Assembly (NCBI RefSeq): GCF_005239225.2
Contig: NC_133287.1
Location: 1,717,493-1,781,492, forward strand
Direction of reading: 5' to 3'
From: Populus alba
Taxonomy: Eukaryota > Streptophyta > Magnoliopsida > Malpighiales > Salicaceae
DNA: 64,000 bases
The position numbers were made by a program, and so were the translations under genes. Each line of letters opens with the position of its first letter. Positions within the stretch are counted from its first letter, which is position 1. Under the pieces are notes generated by a model. That model did not search any database, had not been told where the DNA came from, and saw nothing but the letters and a program-made list of their open reading frames with translations. This document shows positions 1 through 15,776 of the stretch, in pieces.

Positions 1-3000
1 ACATATTACTTTGAAGTAAATAAAAAAAATAAAAAAATTTAAATTTTTTTTAAAAGCACTTTTTAAAACCCAAAAACAAACAAGACACTGTATTAATTTT
101 CCAATTAAAAACCTGTATCGAAACGCGGGCCAACACGTGTTTTTTAAAAAATTCAATTGTTTTTAGTAAAAATTAATTTTTTATATATTTTAAATCGTTT
201 TGATGCGTTAATATTAAAAATAATTTTTTAAAATAAAAAAAATAATTTTAATTTATTTTAACATAAAAAATATTTTAAAAAATAACTCAATCTCAAACAG
301 AAATTAATATTCAATAAAAAAAAATTGTTGTCGTAGTACCATTACGAATTGTTTTTTGAATGAAAATTGATACAAAAGTTTTTCCCTCCATCCCCAAACA
401 CTTGTTTACGCACCTAGCTAGTGACATCAATCAATCAATCAATAAAAAGCCTGTGGTCACAGTAACGGTCCATATTGTATTAGAAAACAATTAATGGAAT
501 CATCATTTAATGTTTTGTAATTTATTAATTTATATAAAGTCTTGTTTCACTAGGGGGTTCGAACTCTTTAATATCCTTTCCCTAACTCAGCCAACCTAGT
601 GCACGATTTCTTATCCAAAATCCTCCATATATTAATTACGAAGTAGTCCTTCTTGTACCGCAGATGATAGGTTGCTAGGTGAGCATGCTACTGTCCTTCA
701 GCTTAATTGGTGTGCTTTTATGTTAAAACCTAACGATCTTAACTCTTTTTTTAATTACTCCACCTTGTGAGTTAAGCTACGCTATTTGTTTAACTTTACA
801 CTGTACCGCTGCTAGAATAAACTTTTTTCAATGTAAACGGAAATTCAAAACTTAATAATTTAATAATATAATATAAAAAACTATACAATAATAATAGATA
901 AATTAAACAAAATAAAATTAATATAAGTCAATTTAAATAAATCCATGTGAATCAAATAACTCGACACATAATATTAAAATAACCCTATAAAATAAAAATA
1001 AAAAATTAATTGTAAAAAATGACATAAAATACCCAAGTAAACTTGAGTTAATTTTTTAAGCAAATTTCCTCTTATTCTACTTATGTAAAAACAAAAGGAA
1101 AACAATAATAAAAAACTAAAAAACCTCTAAATGCAAGGTAAAGATAATTTGAATTAAAGGGCAATGTAATAATTTTATTCTTCTACAAAAAAGGAAGGGT
1201 CAAAATAGCTCCAACATGCCAGTTCATTATTTCTTGCTTCAAATGATATTTTAGTTATTTTTACCATGCCAACAAAAACACCTTTTTACCCATGATTTTC
1301 AAGCTAAAATTTTTTGTTGTTGAGAGTAGAAAAATAGTTAATTTTATCTTTTTAATTCATAGCGCCAATAAATTTAGAACTACAATAAAATTGTTGCAGT
1401 ATTTTCTCTATCTTTTTTAGTTTTTTTTTTTAAAAAAAAAAAAAAAAAAACAGTTCCATGGGTTGCATTTATTTTATTTTATGTAACTATATATCTTTAG
1501 AACTCTTCTCCAGTTTAGCCAGAATTCCTTCATTATATATATTGAAGGGTAATCTGACCTAATAATATCCTTACATATATATATATCTCAAAGATACTTT
1601 TCGCTATAAATTTCTAAAACAATTTTTCTTAATGCACCGTACTTATTTCTATAGTTATCACGTTTTCTAGATACAAATTTAAAATAAATTGAACATATGA
1701 AGTAGATTTCAATAAATAATGTAGGTGAAATTTATAATGCATCTCTGTTAATGGTTGGTATATATTTGGTACTCTGGAAGAAGCAACTGATCCATATATA
1801 TATATATATATATATCTCTTTTCTTTTTTTCATTATGTGAGTTAAGAGAACACATGGGATTGTACGTGGAAAATATTCCATAAAAGAGAGAAATATCTAT
1901 AAATACATAATTCAAATCAAACTCTAGAGTTTTTTTCTTAGTTTTATTCTTTGATTGATTGAGATTTTAATTTCGTTGTTTGTTTTTATTTTTTTTTTAC
2001 TTTTTTTTAAGATTTTTTATTTAAATTTTTCCATTTATTACTGTTATATATTTTTTTCATTATCTAATTAAATGATATCATCATTTTTTTTCTTGGTTAA
2101 GTTTATACTCCGTTATTTTTTATTTTTTAAAAAAAACATGCTTATGATATTTTTACTAATAAAAAAAACTATTTCGGCACCGTGAGCCCACAAATTCATT
2201 ACACATGTTTGTGTGCTCCTAAGTTTTGACTAACCACATGCTTTGCACCATTTTATTAGGTGATCAAAAATGGATAAGAAGATAGCTAAGGCGATCTATA
2301 GCCCATAAGCAACATTCATATCATATAACCCACATATATGCACAAAGTGCAATTAACAAATCAGGATCAAATGTCATAGAATTAAAGGTTAAAAAAAAAA
2401 ACTAATATCATTAAGAAAAATGAATCGTTTCTGTTAATATATTTAAAAACTAATCAATAATAATATACTATCTATTAAAAAATTATCGCATGTAATGATT
2501 TTTCTCTTGCCATGTATGAAGATAAAAAAAATAATTAAATAATACCAAGTTAAAGAAAATAAAGTTTTTTTAACTAAATACTTTGAATGTAATTTCATAG
2601 CATAGATTTATATTATAAATTATTTTTACTTGAATAAATTGAAAGCTCACATCATAAGTTTTAATTTAAGATGGGCATTGAATATTTTTTGGATAAAGTA
2701 TAAAAGCAATAAAATAAAAAATAATAATAATCTATTATACTATATCGATGCACATCAAAATCCTTTAAGTTCAAATATTTATGATAGTATAAGAGTTGCA
2801 TTATATATTATTCGATTTCTTATTAATTTTCTTAATAGATTTATGAAATCAATGGTATCATAGATTCTTTTTTAATAATCAAAAGTAATTAAGAATTTAA
2901 ATTTTATATTAATAAAAAACATCATATATATATATATTAAATTTTATTGTCTTTTGATTTTATTTTTAGAATAGAAATTTTCTAAATCTAATTTCTATCA

Positions 3001-4160
3001 ATAAAAAAGTGAAAATTTGATACCAAGTTAGAAAAAATAAATGCTATAAAAATCTTAATAATCCCTATTAAAATCAAAGGGTTAGTCACATTTCAAAGTT
3101 AAATATAAAATATAATTCGCAATGTTGCAGAGAAAATTCTTTTCCTCTTGAAATAGAATTTGGTTGGTTAGAAGTTCGTTGTCGCTGCTTGTCTTCTTTT
3201 TCTAACAAATTTTATTTATATTCTAATTTTGTTGAAGATATTTAGGATTTGTATTCCTTTAATGATTCACATAATTTTTCTTTTCATTATCATAAAATAA
3301 ATGTGAGAGCCAACAATATGCCTCAATTGTTTTTAATATGTGATGATTTCAAGATATATAAATAATAAGTAATTTAGTCTCGGTTAATTAATAAATCAAG
3401 ATAATTGGATTTTATCTCTTTAGATCAAGGAACACTAGATTAATAGTAAAAGCTTAAGTGCTTGTAAAAACAGTCTTAATATGAAGATTTGAAGACCCTT
3501 TGATATGATAAAATCAGTACATTTATAGAAAATATAATAAATGATTTAAAAGAGTTTACAATTCAATGAATAAAGATATTTGTTCTTAAATTTTAAAATG
3601 GTTAATGTTATAAAATATATGCAAGTTTTTCTTAAGAGATGAAAAGTTTTGAATTCTTACTTGGATGGTTGAAGTGATATTTATACCCCTAAACCCTTCC
3701 ATTTTTAGAGAAAAAAATAAAATAAAAAGTCCTTTTTTTTTTATGGTATTAATGAGCGATAAATATCCCTTAAATATTATTAATGAGATAATAAATATGA
3801 TAGATCTTTTATGAAATCTTTTGTATACCTATAAGTGTAAGAAAATCATTACATCGGATATAAATGACTTATATAATTATTCTTGAAGGAGAAGCATAGT
3901 AGTTTATCATATTGGGTCTAAGTATTCTTGAAGAAGAAGTTTTTGGGCACTTCGACTAATCTTACAGGCTTTGAAGTTAACGATCATGTATTCATGTAAG
4001 TTTCTAGTAGTGCTAAGATTTGTGGAACTTGAACTGGTGATCTCTAAAGAATAAATTTAGAATCAGAGAATCAAACAATGTTTTTATCTTCAAAGATAAG
4101 AAATAGGAGATTTAATAGAAAAAAAATAAAAAAAGACATAATTTTAACTTGATTAAAAAA
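1..4160. other. AT-rich intergenic region, no gene seen
   Basis: The first ~90 bases read like the 3' end of a dispersed AT-rich MITE seen elsewhere in this window (a run like AAAAGCACTTTTTAAAACCC followed by CAAAAACAAACA). The stretch at 150-300 looks like a further degenerate copy. The rest is A/T homopolymer and low-complexity DNA with a short (TA)n at about 1794-1815. No open frame has codon structure or a recognisable domain. Confidence 0.6.
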
Positions 4161-4170
4161 AAAAAAAAAA

Positions 4171-4334
4171 CACTTTCATTTTATAATGAGTGAAATTACA
4201 TATTCTAACTTTCTGACAGGAGAACCTTCTCGTTTTTGAAATCTGGCTTCGCCACTTTCGCTGAATTTGATGACAGGCCATGCGACCCAAGATTCAAGAG
4301 GAGCGGCCTTAACATGAGGAGTGAAAAGAGAGGC
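4171..4334 (-). pseudogene. Possible exon relic, unidentified
   Basis: On the minus strand a frame without ATG runs from just after a TAA near 4335 to a TGA near 4171. It has balanced base composition unlike the AT-rich surroundings. It contains HVKAAPLESWVAWP and then VIKFSESGEARFQKREG, which look like real protein rather than translated low-complexity DNA. I do not recognise the family. It could be a last exon with an upstream 3' splice site or a gene fragment left by a transposon. No neighbouring exon was found. Confidence 0.25.
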
Positions 4335-4339
4335 TTATC

Positions 4340-6600
4340 GGCAGTGCATTCTGCATACACCGAAGCAATCGGTCCAAAAATCTGTATTTTTCATCATTAT
4401 AGCCCATAAGTGGGACCCATACAGACACAATATAAACCACCCGATTATTATACTATTTTTGGAAATCATTTTCCACACAGATACACTTTGACTTTCTAGT
4501 TTCCCCTCCTCGGGAAGAACATAGTTTTGAAGTATTTGAATTTTGATCTTAGGGTTGCTTTAGGCAGCAAAGTTCAAGACACATTCAATGTTAGATCTTC
4601 AAGATGAGCTTCGTAACTGATTGCTTAAAGAAGTACGTTCCATGTTGATGTTTGACTAATTTTATCATAGTTTTAAACCTATATCAAGTAAGATATAGTT
4701 TTAAAATTATATCAGGTAGGTATAAATTTTAAGTGAAAAACTTAACTTGAATTAACTATAAAATAAGAGAAATCAACCCTCTTAAAAAAATTTCTAAATA
4801 ATTAAAATAATGTTATTTTAATTATTATTATTTTTAAAATAGTCAATAATAAATAGTCAAGTTTGGGTCTAACAAATTATCAAGTTAACCCATAATTTTT
4901 ATCAGATCATCAAATTTTTTTTTTTATTTGTTCTTTAATTAAAATTAATTATTCAAACTCGAGACTAGCCAAGTCCCTGGTAAACCCACTGGACTTAACC
5001 AAGTTTTGAAATAATAAATTTTATTTACAGAGATATATCCTTTATTAATTTTTATCTTGAATATATGGGATTTTAATAAATATATGTAGATGTGAAACAA
5101 CTCATAATGGTGTTTAATAAATCTATTTATATATTTTATTCAAATTTTTTTCACTGAAAAATAAGTGAAATAGATATTGTTAAAAGCAATCTTAAAAGCT
5201 TGAGATAAGAATTAAATTAGATAAGAATAATATTATGTTATCTATAAATAAAAAAATATTTTATCTCATCAACTTATTTTTAAATTTACAATTAGATTTA
5301 CAACTTGTATATATTGTAAGTTTGAAGAAACACGCTATTAGTGAATGCATTAGTTGTAAGTTATCAATTCTATATTTTACTAACCAATCCTAAAAAAATA
5401 TATAGATAAATTCATTTGATTTTATTTAATTTAAAATTTTTAAACTAATTAAAATGTATTTTAGCCTTGGAAATAGAGTTTGAGGTTATAGGGATGATTT
5501 TTGTATGTGTTTCTAGGAGAACAAAAGATTGAAAATTGAGTTTTGAAGTTCCAAAACTCATATTATAACTTTTCAATCACCTTTCGTGATCAAGCTTGTT
5601 GCAACACAACAATTCATATCTTCTCAAGTAGAAGACATATTATTCATCACATAAAAAAAAAAAAAAAAAAAAAAAAGAAAGAAAGAAAGAAAGAAAGAGG
5701 GCAAGTCCACAGGTTAGACCTACCAAACCCAAGCAGGCTCACAGGCCAGACCTACTCTAGTCCTTTTTATAAAAAGGCCAAGGGTGCATGAGCCTTCCTT
5801 TTATATCCACGCTATTGGGCTTGGTTCTCTTACTTTTGTTTTTTTTTTTCTTTTTTCAATATCTTAAAATAAAAACCTATTTAAATAAATAATTAGAATA
5901 ATATTTAAAAATAATTTAATTATGGATTTTTTTTAAAATAAAATTTAAGCTTTTACTATAATATTTATAATTTTTTTAAAATAATTATATATGAAACTAA
6001 TATGCATAGTTTTCCAAAATAAATTGCACATGAATACTCAATAAGAATAAAGTATATGTTTTATATTTTTACTCTAATTAATGATTTTTTTATATATAGT
6101 CATATAAAAATAACAGGACATTATTTTTTATTTTTTTATTGAGAATTTCTTTGCAAAATGATACCTTTTTATATGATAAAAAAAATCATGTTTTTGTATA
6201 AAAAGACATGCTCTCATAAAAAAAAAAAAAAATCAATACCAAAAAGGGATTTTTGGCTAAAAAATATATTTTCTTTTGTCTTGAATTTAAACCATTGAAT
6301 TTTCTACAAATATGTATTCTGACTTCTTTTATTTTTTTTATTGAAAAAAACCATGTTGTTAATAAAAGAGACATGACTTGATCAAATAAAAAATAAATTC
6401 AGAAATAATAAAAATAAATTTTAATTGAAGAAATACATTTTTAATCTAGAATTCAAATTATTGGAATTTTAAAAAATATATGCTTTCATTGCCGCAAAAT
6501 TAAATAAAACTAGGTTTTGAAAATAACCCCACGGCTCACACAAGTCTATAAAAAAAAAATCGAAACGTTATCTCAAGTTCGGGACAAGTAGTACATCATG
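4340..6600. other. AT-rich intergenic region with degenerate repeats
   Basis: About 4650-5040 holds stretches such as AAGTTTGGGTCTAACA and CCAAGTCCCTGGTAAACCC that resemble degenerate dispersed plant repeats. At 5655-5700 a long A run passes into (GAAA)n. Homopolymer A/T runs continue to the end of THI1. No gene is supported. Confidence 0.55.
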
Positions 6601-6670
6601 TGGAGATCGAGTTTATGCGAAGGTTCGAAATAGATAAATACAAGTTCCTAATCAAAAAGCCCTACTATGT

Positions 6671-8734
<2,064 letters not shown>

Positions 8735-10795
8735 TTACTGTACTTGTACCTTTGGTGTTGACTCAAGTTCATACTGCATAGCCTTCTGCTTCGTTTTCCT
8801 GGAAGATCTTGATGTCGAAGATGAAGATTTGGGAGAGGAAGAACTTGTCTTTTTCTTCCTAATTTTTGGTTTCTTGGGAACATTTGGAAGAACTGAAGGT
8901 GGAATGTCATTGAACACATTTGGCATAGTTTGATGTCCCAAAGAATGATCAAAATCTGTTACAAAAATATCACAAGAAATAGGATCATGTCATCTGGAGA
9001 TAATTATGGAAAATCCTAAAAGAAAATAAAGAGCATGCATCAAGGAGGTATTTCCCAATCGAAGAGGAAAAACATTTCAGAATTGGCTTGAAAAACAAAC
9101 TCAAAAGGAGCCTAAGGATCTAAGAGTAGCCTTGAAAACTTGAATCATGTGTCACAAGTTCTTTGAGCTGGCCTCCAGCTTGTCCCAAATAACTCAGAGT
9201 AACTATCATCATCTCTGGGAGATTTCGAAGTGGGATGATATGGTTCCAATTATGTATTACCACCTCATATGGATTTTGAAAAGTATTCCAAACAAATTCA
9301 GCCAAATCCAACAGAATTTCAGCTTTCAAAACCATGAACAATGGATCAATGCCTCCCTCTAAACACTACTGCCCAAAAATTCTCAATAATAGTCTCCCAA
9401 GATACCCTACAGATATTATTATTACACCATTATATTTATGAATGGCTCGAGTAACAAAATCTATGCATGGTCCACCCAGAACTGTCCTTTACCAAGGCAA
9501 TCAGTTCCATAATTTTGGCTCGTGACACATAAACCAAACTCCTGCCACTTGGAGGGCAATAATCTCAACTTTGAGTGTACCTTGAAGATTAGCTTTGATA
9601 AATTGAGGGAGGCATTCCTATGTGTTGCATTTAACTTCACACGTGAAAAGGCCCTACTTTTACTTGTCAGCTTATGCCATAGACCCCCACATGGTATCTA
9701 TTAATTATTGTTTAAGGGAACATAATTTTGAAGTGATAAATTCAAGCTTTGGCATTTACTCAAATGGCATCCAAATGGGAGCAATATTTGCCACATATAT
9801 GGGTGTGTCTTATTCGTTGCTGTGAATCTTGAAAAACTAAAGAAATGTTTCTTATTATGGTTCGCATAAAAAGCAGCCTAATTCGTCTAGGTTTTGGCAT
9901 AATTACAGTGCTCAACAGTTCTGTATTCTGTATGTGGTAGCCGAATGATCATAGCTAGCTTACCACCACACAAGAATTCACAAGGAGTTTGATGGAAATT
10001 TATTTAGTCCAGTGTTTCTCTCCCACCAAACTACAGTATATGGCTACACAGCAATGGCAAAAAAGAAAAACCAAGTCGCCAAAAAGGAAAAATAATTTGA
10101 TGAAAAGATTTTGGAAAACAACCTTGAGAGGACCATGGGGAGAGAATAACAGAGCTGGAATCTCTTGGATTAGCAACTGTTGTTGTTGAGAAATCAGGAG
10201 GTGTCTTGAATTCATTCATCTGCAATATTGTCCCACCAATAATTTCAATAACATATCATTATAAAAATCGCATGATGAGCCATCACAACACGCATTTCGG
10301 TGCAATTACTAATTAATATGATCTTTTTATTTTTGTGTTATTGATAGATGAAGTTCATAGGATTCATAAGATGATGGAAGGCCAAGAATTGCAGACAACA
10401 TACCCAACTGGGTGCACAGCCAGAAGGACCATCCCACCCTATATGGGCCACATGCTTGACATCTGTAGGATACCCAATTTCTATCTCTCGTTCTTTTACC
10501 ACTGCAAGAAAGTACGTACACCAAACAAGCAATAATTATATTACGAATTTCAAATGATTGTAGTATCCTTTCTTGTGGGAACTTTATAAATATTTTTTAG
10601 AGAAAGAAATCATGTAGCAGATTATTTGGCAAAGCAGGTAGTCTATAGAGAAACAGATTTAGTTGCTTGGTTTTAGTTTTATTAATTTCAAAGTTTGGCT
10701 TATACGTTGTGAAGAAAAGAAAGATGTGAAGGCTTACCAAAGATTTGGGAGATGTACTTGAAACCCTTATAGATCCCTTTGATTTTGGTTGCCAT
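8735..10795 (-). CDS. ROP-interactive CRIB motif-containing protein (RIC family)
   Basis: RIC proteins bind active ROP (plant Rho) GTPases through a CRIB motif and pass the signal to actin, microtubules or vesicle traffic at the plasma membrane. I join four exons: 10795-10738, 10501-10404, 10219-10123 and 8955-8735. All introns are GT-AG and in phase, giving 157 residues, within the family's range. The N-terminus MATKIKGIYKGFKYISQIF is basic. The CRIB motif IGYPTDVKHVAHIGWDGP starts at residue 28, with the conserved Pro31, His36, His39 and Gly41. The exon 2/3 junction gives APSWMNEFK, the usual end of the plant CRIB block. The C-terminal third is Ser/Lys-rich (KIRKKKTSSSSPKSSSS) and looks disordered and possibly membrane-associating. 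The last intron (8956-10122) is long and holds repeat-like DNA. Which RIC subgroup it belongs to is not resolved. Confidence 0.92.
8956..10122 (-). repeat. Long third intron of the RIC gene with repeat-like insert
   Basis: Bases ~9010-9900 have higher complexity than normal intergenic DNA here and carry partly open frames on both strands, but no start, domain or codon bias I recognise. A phrase like GGGAGGCATTGATCCATTG on the minus strand (near 9337-9355) and a second AGGGAGGCATTCC near 9606 on the plus strand suggest an old dispersed repeat or retroelement fragment. Splice sites at both ends are intact, so the RIC transcript can still be spliced. Confidence 0.4.
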
Positions 10796-10799
10796 GGAG

Positions 10800-13700
10800 A
10801 AAATCTTTAGAAGCTAGCCAAATGCAATAGCCCTTGATGAATATATTTATTTCGAAACTGATGAAGGAAGATGTACCAAACGAACGTGGAGAGATGGTTC
10901 TTTTGCCTGATAGAAAACAAAGATGTACTTAGACATTTGAGATTGATTATGCAATCCACACCAGAATCTTACAACACAACAAGTCAAGAAAAGCAAGGTA
11001 AGAAAAAAAAAAAAAAAACAGATAAAAAAGCTTAGGAGCTTGTCAGAGAAGATCATAAATGCATGTGATTTACAAACTATTTCCTCGTGAAAGAAGTTGG
11101 AATCTTTGAAGGAAAAACACACTGCATTAATCTGAAATCAGAGGGAAAAAAAAAAAAAAAAACCAGTACAGCAACTATACCTCAAAGGGTTAATGGCCAG
11201 GAATCTGACGGTACAAAGATTAATTCAAGAGAGAAACAAGCTCTCCTCTCTTTTATCCAACCAATATTGCTTCATATATATGTATATGTATTCTATTCCT
11301 ATTGTTGATGAATAGAAAAGGTGCACACAAGAATTCTAAATGTAAACTTTATCATGGGAGAGCTTGGTGGGCATCAAAGAGACCTCATTAAAGCCAAAAG
11401 AAATAGCTAGAGAAAATATTGTGTGGATGTCAAAGACTCGATATATAATATAATAGCTAGCTAGGTAGAGAAAGAGAGAGATTAAAGAAGGTGGGGAGCC
11501 ATAAATATAGAAGAAGAAACAAGGCAGGCAAAGAGGGGTTTGGAAGACGAAAGCCAGAAAGAAGAGACGGTGATAAAAATTGGGTGGTGACTTTCGTTAA
11601 TTGGTTTTGGTTGATGGGAGATGTTTTCCGACAAAGAAAATTGTGAGGGTAAAGCGCGGGCCTCTGACGATTTTATCTGTCTTATTAAGGACTCTTGTCT
11701 AAAAAAACGCTGGAGCTCTCTCAAAATGCGGGCAAATTTCAGAAGAGAGAGGAGAGAGCAATTAAAGAGGAAAAAAAAATAAAATTATATGTTTGACTTG
11801 TAAGAAGAGTAACTATGCCTTGTAAGCTGGCACCTTGGACTTGATTGTATCTTATAAAACTTAGCTGTCATGATCTGAAGGACTGGCCTACTCTTAGAGA
11901 AAAATTACACTAAACTTTAAAGGGTAGGTCTTGTGGTTCTCTCTCTCTCTCTCTCGAGATTTTTTAATTTAAATTTTAGTGTTAATATATTGTTTTTAAA
12001 TTATATCAATTTCGTATAGAAACAAGGGGTATTCACTTTAATTATAGTGATATGGACTTGATAATAGTTGTCTAGCATTATGGTACTTGAGGACAAGGGG
12101 TGCAAAAAGTATTATGAAATGGATAAATTAAGTAGTACTCTTTTTTATTCTTTTTCTATATATTTTTTTATTTTTTTTCACTGATCCGATATTTAAAAAA
12201 AAAGATTTAATTGTAATTAACATACTAACCGATTTAAATATATTTTTATCATTGAATATATATATATATATATATATAAACCTTTTTCATAAGCTATTTC
12301 AGAGTTGGAAGATAAATATGAGAATTAGTGTATGATTCAAATTATCTGTAAAAAATATTGATTTATGTGTAAGTTGATTTTAAAAAATAAATTGTCGACC
12401 TAGTAAAATGAGAGGATTCCTATAATAAACAACAGAAAGAAATTAATTTTTATGTACCACAATATCCATTATTAAATACTTGAAAAATCTATTTTTACCG
12501 GTATCAGAATTTCATCAATTGTAGTCATTTCTCACCAACTCGGGCCCTGAAAGCAGCCAGCTAACCTACAAATGTTCTCTTTCTTTCTTTATTTCTCCTT
12601 TGATATGATACAGGTCCTTAATTGCCCAACTTATTTTATCTGTATATCATAAAGATGGCAACAGGTGAAATATCTGTTGCCATACCTAACCCTTCAAACT
12701 TATTGATGATGAGCGAAGGCCAATATTTTAATAACAAAACAAACTCGCTTGCAATTGCTTCTCTACTTTTATATGATTTGCTTTAATTTCTAAAAACTCT
12801 CACCTAACTATTTGGGTTTTTATTTTATTTTTTTTGAGCTGTTAGTACTCTTCTATATATAGTCATTTTAATTCTTTGAGACGGGAGAGGATTAGATTGT
12901 TAAATCCTCAACTCTTAAGTTCTTATCCATATATAGTCCAATATTTAATTAATTACCTAGATCTTTTCATTATCCAAAAAAAAAAAAAGAGATTAAAAAA
13001 CAAGGATATACATAAATTTTATTAGGTAAATACATAACAGGAAGAGTTTCGGCTGGTCTTTCGTTGCCCCTACATGGATAATCCCACACTATAATCCCTT
13101 TTTGTAATGTTAAATCTGATATGGCACCATGTGTGCTTCCTGTTGAAGCTACAAGTAATTCATTGTATGTTCTTAATAGGAAAAAAAAAAAAACCCATTA
13201 TATTTTTTAATGTATCGGCAACTACTGTAATGATATCATCCTGTAATCTACTAGTATTGCCGAAGTTCCTATGCTTTTCTGGCAAATCCCACAAAGGGTT
13301 TAGGTGTTTTGATGACTCGCTAAGTATTTGCTGATAATTGGAGCCACGTTTGTGGCAGCTGTTTCATTGAAGGAAACATAATCATAAAATTAAATCAAGT
13401 TGATATAACTACTATTTTTGTCAGCTATTTTTTTTTTTTTTAGTAAAGGTGATGTTTGACATTCTCTTCAATGTGCTTTGAATAGAAAAATCTTTGATTG
13501 CATTTAGTAGTTGGGTGATGATTATAGTGCTTAGTATTGTGGTAAAGGAGTGAGGGAAATAATCTTTAGATAAAACTTGTTTATTAATTCATATTTCATT
13601 TTTGAAACATGGCGCATTACATGCATTTCCTATTTTCAAGAATTTCTTTTTTTAAAAAAAATGTGTATATTGGGATTTTTGATAGCTTATTATTAATTGA

Positions 13701-15770
13701 AGAGCAGTAGAGTAGAATTCGACTAGATTTTCATCGAAGAAAAATGGTAAGGGGGAAGAACTAGAAGGGAAAGTACCTTTCCACTAATAGGAAGTCATTG
13801 ATGATTTGCTTGTGTTTATATATATATATATATATATATATGATTCAATGGACAATCTGTCGATATATATACAACTGAAGGCAAGAAGTGATTTATGTAA
13901 ACTAGGAATCTAACATGCTTAATTTGAAAGAAAGTGTTGATCTAGTCAATGAGCCTATGATTCAATTGATAACTTGTCCTTTATCCTTCATTATATCTTA
14001 TAATTGAATTTAAAAAAAAAAAAATAGTATAAAATGTCTTATAATAGGAATAGTAGTGATATTAAATTTAACATAATATAACAAGTTATCAATATATTTG
14101 TAGATCATATAAATAAGATTGAATTTACAAAAAAATCTGAACATGCCAAATTAATACACTTTAACAAAAATAATTATAATTTTATATTTAATTATTGGAT
14201 CAGAATCAAATTTAATTAAGATATTCTTCAAGTGCAATTCTACAAGAGAATTGGCTGATTTTAATCGTTCAAGGTCTAAAAGACTTTCAATTTACGTTCC
14301 AAAGATGCTATTTTATTATTTGATTATTTTGTAGTTAATTTTGTATTATAATTACTTTCCTATATAGTTTTGAATTATTTTAATTAGATCAGTTTTTACC
14401 TTTATATTTTTTTATCAAATTATTAAATTACAATTTTTTACAAAATATCATAGTTTTTTCTACTTATTTTTCTATAGTTTAGGTTGTGTGACATTTATCT
14501 TCTCTTGTAATGATCATAAGATCGAAAACATATTTCTCTTATATATTAAACATAAAAAGCAATATCATTTCGAGATTTGGGATACAAACATGTTCGTTAA
14601 AATGGTACTTGGCATCCTGACTGATTTTTTTGGTTTTTTTTTTTTTTTAAAAGAAAGTACTGTAGAGAAAGAGCTACCATCATATTGCGCCCGATCGGAG
14701 AATATATATATGTGTGTGTGTGTGTGGTAAAACTGAGCTATCATGTAATATAAATATAATCAATGGCCCCTTCTTTTTCTCATGTGAGCTTATCGTGTCT
14801 AAGTGAATGAACAGGTAGGTATGATTGCATAGTTTTACCTAAACGAACTAAGCTCTTGTCAATATCCCAACCCTACTTCTTTTCTACCTACAGTGTTTCA
14901 CAAGATTACTCGTCAATTTAGGATTTATCCTGGATTATATTTTAAATTAAATCAATTAAAATTCACTTATTTTTAGAACTTGATAGGCATAAATCCATGG
15001 CCATTATTAAAACTTTCAACTGGCCTGGCTGCAAATTGAAGTTCGGATTAATGTAACCAGCACCACTGCCCTCGTATGTGGTGCCCAGAAATTGACTTAT
15101 CGTTGTCTAGAGCTAGGAAAGCCAAACAAAACACCACCTCCCTCTGTGTCTGATTAAAACTAACACTCCTTTTAGGATATGAACTAGTTGAAATTAGACG
15201 GAACATTTCTTACATGTCTCACAGATTATTCATGTTGAAGAACGTGCGCTATGTGGCAAATCATTGTGCCGTTTAAGCAAAAAAATAAATAAATTATATC
15301 TTTGGTGGCCTGCCTGACTTTTGAATGAGGAACTTAAATGATCTTTAACAAAAAAAAAAAAAATAATAAAACAAATAGTAGTGATTAAAATAATTTTGTC
15401 AATTAGCACTATAGTTTTTAGACCCAATCTGAGTTTTGATCAGGTAATTGGATCAATTTTTTTTTTAAATCAAAACGCTTGAGTCTTAGGTCGACTCGTC
15501 GGGTAGCTGGTTCATACTAGGTTTTTCTTTTTTTTATTTTATTTTTAACATGGCTCGGTTCCAGCCTCGGATTTACTGAGTCTCGAATCAACCTGTCGGG
15601 CTAGGTCAAATTTCAAAACTATAACTAGATACAGAAACAAAAAAATATTTATTTTAAATTAAATCAATTAAATATTGACCCGGTTAATTATATTAAAATT
15701 CACTTATTTCTAGAAGACGTGGTAAGCACACAAAAACCCAATCCATTTTCACAGCCCTTGTGCATAAGCA
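10800..15770. other. Intergenic region upstream of RIC
   Basis: The left part (10800-11800) is the RIC promoter and leader, with purine/pyrimidine-rich stretches. A (CT)n tract lies at 11939-11955, (TA)n at 12257-12279 and 13818-13842, and (GT)n at 14709-14726. The motif AAATTAAATCAATTAAA occurs at about 14943 and 15657, each followed by AAAATTCACTTATTT and TAGAA. The second copy has ~27 extra bases in between, so it is an old direct duplication. At 15470-15620 a CGACTCGTCGGG-type stretch resembles a degenerate dispersed repeat. No gene is seen. Confidence 0.5.
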
Positions 15771-15776
15771 ACTCCA

